This document shows positions 59,804-64,000 of a stretch of DNA of 64,000 nucleotides, one piece after another. Below the pieces are notes generated by a model. It was not told the origin of the DNA. It ran no database searches and worked only from the letters and a program-made list of their open reading frames with translations. The position numbers and the translations under genes were made by a program. The stretch comes from an uncultured Collinsella sp. (lineage in GTDB: Bacteria; Actinomycetota; Coriobacteriia; Coriobacteriales; Coriobacteriaceae), in the NCBI GenBank assembly GCA_900539735.1, contig UQDE01000003.1, positions 24,324 to 88,323 on the forward strand. Direction: 5' to 3'. Every line of letters starts with the position of its first letter. Position 1 is the stretch's first letter.

Positions 59804-60802
59804 CTATTCGCTCGAGCCGGAATCGGTCGTCTCGGACGTGTCGGAACTGTCATCCGGGCTCTCGTCCTTCGTCTTGGTCGCAGCATCGCGCGACGTTCCC
59901 TGCGGCGTGCTGTTGGCCGTGTTCACGTCCTCATCCGAGGCCGACTGTTCGTCGGTCAGCGAGGTGATAACCAGCACTTCCTCGTTGTTCTCGGCCGTCG
60001 TCTGGGCGCGCACCACAATGGTGTAGTACACGTCGTTTGCCGATTTCTCAACCGACGAGACGGTGCCGAGCGGTAGACCCTTGGGGAACACACCGCCAAT
60101 GCCCGAGGTCACGATGATGTCGCCAACCTTAACGTCGGAGTCGACGCTCACGTACTCAAGACGCAGCGTGCCGTCAGCCTGACCCTGCAGCATGCCCTGG
60201 GCGCGCGTGTCCTGCACCATAGCGGACACGCCCGAGTTCTCGTCGCCAATCAGGCGCACGGTGGACGTCTTGGCCGAGACCTCGATAATCTGGCCTATGA
60301 CACCGGCAGAACTCGTCACAGGCATGTTGATGGTAAGACCGTCGGCAGAACCCTTATCGATGGTGACGGTCGAGGTCCAGGCATCGCCCGAAGCGCCGAC
60401 GATACGAGCTGCGGTTGATTTGAGGTTGTAGGTCGACTGCAGGCCGACCAGCCCCTCCAGTCGCTCGGCGGTCTTTTGAGCCTCGGAGAGCTCGGCAACC
60501 TTAGAGGTCAGTTCCTCGTTTTGCTTCTTAAGCTCGTCAAGCGTGTCCTGCGACGCCGTAAGGTTAGAGAACACGTTACCGATCGCATTGAAGGGAGCCG
60601 CCACAGCCGAGCCCACAAAGCGCACCGGCGAGGTAATCGTCGTCACGCCCGAGCGCACGGCATGAATCGGTCCTGCCTCGCCCTCGCGGATGTAAAACGT
60701 GAGCAGCAACACCGAAATCAGGCTGAAAACAATCAACGGGCGCATACCCGTTGATTGTCGCTTGGTATTCAGATTTGTGGAGAAACCCGAAGATCGTGCC
60801 AA
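59804..60802 (-). CDS. mreC: Rod shape-determining protein MreC
   Basis: Bitopic scaffold linking MreB with PBP2 and RodA. The 332 residues comprise a short cytoplasmic end, a TM (about 21-40), a coiled coil (SQDTLDELKKQNEELTSKV) and the beta domain (RIVGASGDAWTSTVTIDKGS, SGIGGVFPKGLPLG). About 50 Ser/Asp/Thr-rich residues follow. Start is TTG at 60802 with AAGGTGG. Confidence 0.94.
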   Translation of the reverse strand: MARSSGFSTNLNTKRQSTGMRPLIVFSLISVLLLTFYIREGEAGPIHAVRSGVTTITSPVRFVGSAVAAPFNAIGNVFSNLTASQDTLDELKKQNEELTSKVAELSEAQKTAERLEGLVGLQSTYNLKSTAARIVGASGDAWTSTVTIDKGSADGLTINMPVTSSAGVIGQIIEVSAKTSTVRLIGDENSGVSAMVQDTRAQGMLQGQADGTLRLEYVSVDSDVKVGDIIVTSGIGGVFPKGLPLGTVSSVEKSANDVYYTIVVRAQTTAENNEEVLVITSLTDEQSASDEDVNTANSTPQGTSRDAATKTKDESPDDSSDTSETTDSGSSE

Positions 60803-60823
60803 ATGGAATCCACCTTTTGGAAA

Positions 60824-61867
60824 TTAAGCATTGGTCTGGACGAAGCCGCCATCAAACGCATTGGCCTCGAGCACGCGGGCACAGCCGTTAACAACGTTAT
60901 CGAGCGCCGTGGGGCTAACATTGACCGAAACGCCGGTCTCATCGCGCAGGCGCACATCGAGACCGCGCAGCAGCGCGCCGCCACCGGTCAGCAAAATGCC
61001 GTAGTACATAAGGTCAGAGGCAAGATCGGGCGGCGTGGCATCGAGGGCGTCCTTGACGGCCTTGGCCATCTCGTCGAGCGGCTTGTTGAGTGCGCGACGA
61101 ATCTCCTCGCTCTCGATGCGCACGGTCTTGGGCAGACCGGTGATCACGTCGCGGCCGTTGACCTCGACGTCGAGCTCATCCTTGAGCGGCACGGCGGAGC
61201 CGACCTTGATCTTGATGTCCTCTGCCGTACGCTCGCCGATGGCCAGGTTGTAGGCATCGCGAACGTGCGTGAGGATGGCCTGATCGAACTCATCGCCGGC
61301 AATACGGATGGACTGCGAGACGACGATGCCGCCCATAGCGATAACGGCAACCTCGGTGGTACCGCCACCGATGTCGATGACCATGGAGCCGGTGGGTTCC
61401 TCGACGGGCAGGTCGGCGCCGATGGCAGCCGCCATGGGCTCTTCGATCAGATAGGCCTGGCGGGCACCGGCCTGGATCGTGGCCTCAAAAACAGCGCGCT
61501 TCTCGACCGACGTGACACCGGAGGGAACGCAGACGACAACACGCGGACGCGGAGTCCACGGATAGCGCTTCTCGGACGCCTTGTCGATAAAGTAGCGAAG
61601 CATGGCCTCGGTAACATCGAAGTCGGCGATGACGCCGTCCTTCAGGGGACGAACGGCCACGATGTTGCCGGGCGTACGGCCGAGCATGCGCTTTGCCTCG
61701 ATACCGACCGCCAGGATGCGCTCGTCGTTCTTGTCGATGGCGACGACGGAGGGCTCACGAATGACGATGCCCTTGCCGCGCACGGAGACAAGCGTATTTG
61801 CGGTGCCGAGGTCGATGGCAAGATCGCCCGCATAGCTACCGAAGAACATATCCATCAAAGAAAACAA
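60824..61867 (-). CDS. mreB: Rod shape-determining actin homologue MreB
   Basis: Actin-like ATPase guiding lateral wall synthesis. The 347 residues include AIDLGTANTLVSVRGKG, RPLKDGVIADFDVTEAML, MVIDIGGGTTEVAVI and LTGGGALLRGLD. Start TTG at 61867 lies five bases after AGGAG; ATG at 61855 is an alternative. First gene of mreB-mreC-mreD-mrdA-rodA, so the organism is expected to be rod-shaped or to elongate. Confidence 0.96.
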   Translation of the reverse strand: MFSLMDMFFGSYAGDLAIDLGTANTLVSVRGKGIVIREPSVVAIDKNDERILAVGIEAKRMLGRTPGNIVAVRPLKDGVIADFDVTEAMLRYFIDKASEKRYPWTPRPRVVVCVPSGVTSVEKRAVFEATIQAGARQAYLIEEPMAAAIGADLPVEEPTGSMVIDIGGGTTEVAVIAMGGIVVSQSIRIAGDEFDQAILTHVRDAYNLAIGERTAEDIKIKVGSAVPLKDELDVEVNGRDVITGLPKTVRIESEEIRRALNKPLDEMAKAVKDALDATPPDLASDLMYYGILLTGGGALLRGLDVRLRDETGVSVNVSPTALDNVVNGCARVLEANAFDGGFVQTNA

Positions 61868-61927
61868 CGCAACTCCTGATGTGTTGGATGATTGCTGGAA
61901 AACTACTAGCTCATCATACTAGCGCAA

Positions 61928-61960
61928 GCCCGGCACCTCACTTGCGGTGAAGCGCCGGGC
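61928..61960 (-). terminator. Hairpin between the TPR gene and mreB
   Basis: GCCCGGC pairs with GCCGGGC, with further pairs (TTCAC/GTGAG) inside. There is no T run; it may separate the TPR gene from the mre operon. Confidence 0.5.
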
Positions 61961-61982
61961 AAAGCTAAATCCCATAAGGTCA

Positions 61983-63287
61983 CTACTGGTTGTCAGCAGC
62001 CGAGAAATCCATATCGAGCGAGGAAACGGCCCAGCCGATATGGTTGTCGGAGCGCACGAATTTGACGGTGTACTCCTGCTCGCCGCCCTTGGACAGCGAT
62101 GCCTTCACCTTAGCGGTCGTCTCGGTCATGGACTGATCCATGCCTTCGACGGACACAGTGGCACCCTGCGGAACCGAGGAGATGATCATCGACTTAGCGT
62201 CCTCGGACAGGCTCGAGGCCAGGCAAGACTCGGCCTTTGCCGTGTCACCGTCGCCGGCAGCCTGGAACAGATCGGAAACGACAGACTCCTGGGACGGGAA
62301 ACCAAAGCCGCGCGTGTAGGCAAAGCCCAGACCGCCCACGGCGATCAAAATGAGCAGAAGCAGCACGATGAAGACTTTGAGACCCGTGTGGCGGTGGCGA
62401 CGACGGACCTTGGCCTGCTTACGATCCTGACGGTCCTGCTGGACCATCTCGGACTCGGACAGCGTAAAGAAGCCGGTGTCCGAGGGATCGGGCATAAACT
62501 GACCGGTCGCGCCCGTAGGATCGAGCGGATCGACGGCAGGAGCGTCCATCGCGGGCGCCGGAGCCGTGGCCATAGCCGTCTGGGCAGACAGCGCGGCAAG
62601 CGAATCGTGCACGCGGGCAAGCTCATCGGCCTGCTCGGAGGTGAGCTGGTAGATACCATCGGCAGTAGCGGCGTTAAAGGCGTCGAGTGCGTCGGAGGGA
62701 CGGCCGGCGGCAGAAAGCGCCTGACCCATGCCGGCGTTGAGCGCACGCGTGTCGTCGCGGGGGCCGGCAAAGTCGATAGCCGTACGGTAGGTCTCCACGG
62801 CATCCGCCGGACGGCCGAGCTTAATGAAGCAACGACCGAGCTCGCCGAGTGCGGCGGCAGGAGCCGGATTGGCGCCGTCGATGGCAGCCTGACGGAAAGC
62901 AGTACCCGCGTTGGCATAGTCGCCCGACTGGAACAGCGCGTTACCCAGGCCCAGATAGGCCTTGAACGGCGTGGCATAGGAAGCGTCCTGCGTAGCGGCA
63001 GAGAACGCCTGAGCGGCCGTCGTGTAGTCGCCCACGGCGGCGAGTGCCTTGCCGCGGTTGGTGAGCAGCGCGCCGCGCTTGCCATAGGTGCCGTCGTTGA
63101 GGGCGGCGGCATAGGCCTCGGCGGCCTCGGCATACATGCCCAGGTGCATCAAGGCGTTGCCACGAAGGTGATCTGCCTCGCCCATAATCTCATCGGGAGT
63201 CTTTGCCGCCCCAAGCATCTGGGCTGCAGCGGAAAAATCACCCGCGCGGTAAGCGGCACGGCCCTGTTGGATCAGCTGGCTATTCAA
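61983..63287 (-). CDS. TPR-repeat membrane protein
   Basis: A 434-residue protein. About six or seven TPR units fill residues 1-215 (for example GDFSAAAQML, GMYAEAAEAYAAAL, GDYTTAAQAFSAAT, GRPADAVETYRTAI). An Ala/Pro-rich linker, a basic patch (KVRRRHRHTG) and one TM (about 303-325) follow, then a 107-residue outside domain. Probably cytoplasmic repeats with an extracytoplasmic tail; no known function. Start is TTG at 63287 after AAAGGGG. Next to mreB, so a wall-related role is conceivable. Confidence 0.75.
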   Translation of the reverse strand: MNSQLIQQGRAAYRAGDFSAAAQMLGAAKTPDEIMGEADHLRGNALMHLGMYAEAAEAYAAALNDGTYGKRGALLTNRGKALAAVGDYTTAAQAFSAATQDASYATPFKAYLGLGNALFQSGDYANAGTAFRQAAIDGANPAPAAALGELGRCFIKLGRPADAVETYRTAIDFAGPRDDTRALNAGMGQALSAAGRPSDALDAFNAATADGIYQLTSEQADELARVHDSLAALSAQTAMATAPAPAMDAPAVDPLDPTGATGQFMPDPSDTGFFTLSESEMVQQDRQDRKQAKVRRRHRHTGLKVFIVLLLLILIAVGGLGFAYTRGFGFPSQESVVSDLFQAAGDGDTAKAESCLASSLSEDAKSMIISSVPQGATVSVEGMDQSMTETTAKVKASLSKGGEQEYTVKFVRSDNHIGWAVSSLDMDFSAADNQ

Positions 63288-63298
63288 GGAAGTCCCCT

Positions 63299-63841
63299 TT
63301 ACTCGTGAACGATCTCGACATGGACGATCTCGTCGCCGGCACGCAGCTGCGAAATCACATCGAGACCCTCGACCGTGGTACCAAAGACGGTGTAACCGGA
63401 ATCGAGGTTATGCTGGGCGCCCAGGCAGAAGTAGAACTGCGAACCCGCGGAATCGGGGTCCATGGAGCGTGCCATGGCAAGGGCACCATCGACATGGCTG
63501 TTGCGCGGATTGGTGGCAAACTCGCCCTTGATGCAGTAGCCGGGGCCACCGGTACCGGGCATGCCGTCGGGGCCCTCAAGGCCGGCAGCGACATCGGCGC
63601 CGGACATATCACGGGTATTGGGGTCGCCGCCCTGGATGACAAAACCGGGCACATAGCGATGGAACTTAAGGCCATCATAGAAGCCCATCGTGGAAAGCTC
63701 GCAGAAGTTCGCGACATGAATGGGAGCGCCCTCGCCGTCAAACTTGACCTTGATGGTACCCTTCGACGTCTCGATAACGGCGCACTCGTCGCCGGCAAGC
63801 TGATACTCGGGCGTGTAGAGCTCTTTCTTAAAACCAAACAT
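63299..63841 (-). CDS. ppiB: Cyclophilin-type peptidyl-prolyl isomerase
   Basis: Catalyses proline cis-trans isomerisation in the cytosol; no signal peptide. The 180 residues contain YDGLKFHRYVPGFVIQGGD, GPGYCIKGEF, GSQFYFCLGAQHNLDSGYTVFG, the cyclophilin active-site blocks. It leads a two-gene unit with the TPR protein, 11 bases apart. Confidence 0.94.
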   Translation of the reverse strand: MFGFKKELYTPEYQLAGDECAVIETSKGTIKVKFDGEGAPIHVANFCELSTMGFYDGLKFHRYVPGFVIQGGDPNTRDMSGADVAAGLEGPDGMPGTGGPGYCIKGEFATNPRNSHVDGALAMARSMDPDSAGSQFYFCLGAQHNLDSGYTVFGTTVEGLDVISQLRAGDEIVHVEIVHE

Positions 63842-63880
63842 GTGGTTCCTTCCTCGTGCGTTTAAAGCATATTTGTACGA

Positions 63881-63910
63881 ATTGTAGCAATAAGCATACG
63901 CTTACATCAA
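63881..63910 (-). promoter_or_regulatory. Promoter of ppiB
   Basis: TTGATG (63905-63910), an 18-base spacer and TACAAT (63881-63886) on the minus strand, with TGC before the -10. The remaining 63911-64000 shows only a 14-bp palindrome at the very end. Confidence 0.7.
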
Positions 63911-64000
63911 TTGCGCACGTAGGTTATGCCGACTATGGCGAACTAACCTTGAATATCAACTTCATCCGAACACCTCCCATATTCATCCGTACATGTACGG

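Noticed and set aside
63987..64000. Perfect 14-bp palindrome CCGTACATGTACGG at the window end
   Set aside because: Cut off by the window edge, so neither its context nor any longer structure can be judged.

Overview
The window looks like chromosome of a high-GC anaerobic actinobacterium of the class Coriobacteriia, most probably Collinsella or a close relative. That placement is inferred from protein style, frequent TTG/GTG starts, a fermentative bifunctional AdhE, pyruvate phosphate dikinase with its regulatory protein, and gene order. No rRNA, tRNA or CRISPR array was seen. Nearly all core genes lie on the minus strand in long, tightly packed or overlapping runs. Plus-strand genes are rpmB, adhE, a small-molecule-kinase-like gene, dinB and the RiPP-like operons.

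Layout. (1) 1-3030: pyrR-pyrB-pyrC pyrimidine operon behind an attenuator-type leader. (2) 3336-4837: rpmB, then a REP-associated tyrosine transposase bracketed by inverted palindromic repeats. (3) 4838-8339: adhE and an APH-fold kinase. (4) 8518-25569: housekeeping run, in transcription order rplS, rnhB, yraN, comM, dprA, trmFO, xer, then rpsB-tsf, then pyrH, frr, uppS, cdsA, dxr, rseP, ispG, proS. It joins translation, RNA modification, DNA uptake and processing, and the MEP/undecaprenyl/phospholipid pathways. (5) 25682-28432 ppdK and 40172-41047 its regulatory kinase/phosphorylase, separated by (6) an accessory island at about 28765-40166. (7) 41082-46800: glyQS and rpsP-khpA-rimM-trmD-lepB. 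(8) 46845-48098 dinB. (9) 48192-63910: rplU, rpmA, obgE, nadD, yqeK and rsfS; an unusual radical SAM/DUF2344 pair; the elongasome set mreB-mreC-mreD-PBP2-rodA; a TPR membrane protein and a cyclophilin.

The accessory island is the most interesting part. It is visibly richer in A+T than its flanks, is bounded by an exact 19-bp inverted repeat, and sits between two functionally linked genes. It carries two different RiPP-like operons. Operon A (32096-34230) encodes a PqqD-like recognition domain fused to a GNAT-like domain, a radical SAM enzyme, and a 60-residue cysteine-free Val/Ala/aromatic peptide. Operon B (36619-39555) encodes a 241-residue protein with an NHLP-like leader and four perfect hexads of the form N-A-N-x-x-x, a second radical SAM enzyme with extra cysteines, and a PrmC-like methyltransferase with an NPP motif. 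A divergent DUF1648 membrane protein (possible immunity) faces operon B. One intact ABC exporter, a small membrane protein and two broken ABC-exporter pieces complete the island. The NX5N periodicity plus radical SAM plus amide-type methyltransferase recalls proteusins such as polytheonamide, but the roughly 100-residue tail after the Asn-rich block does not fit known examples.
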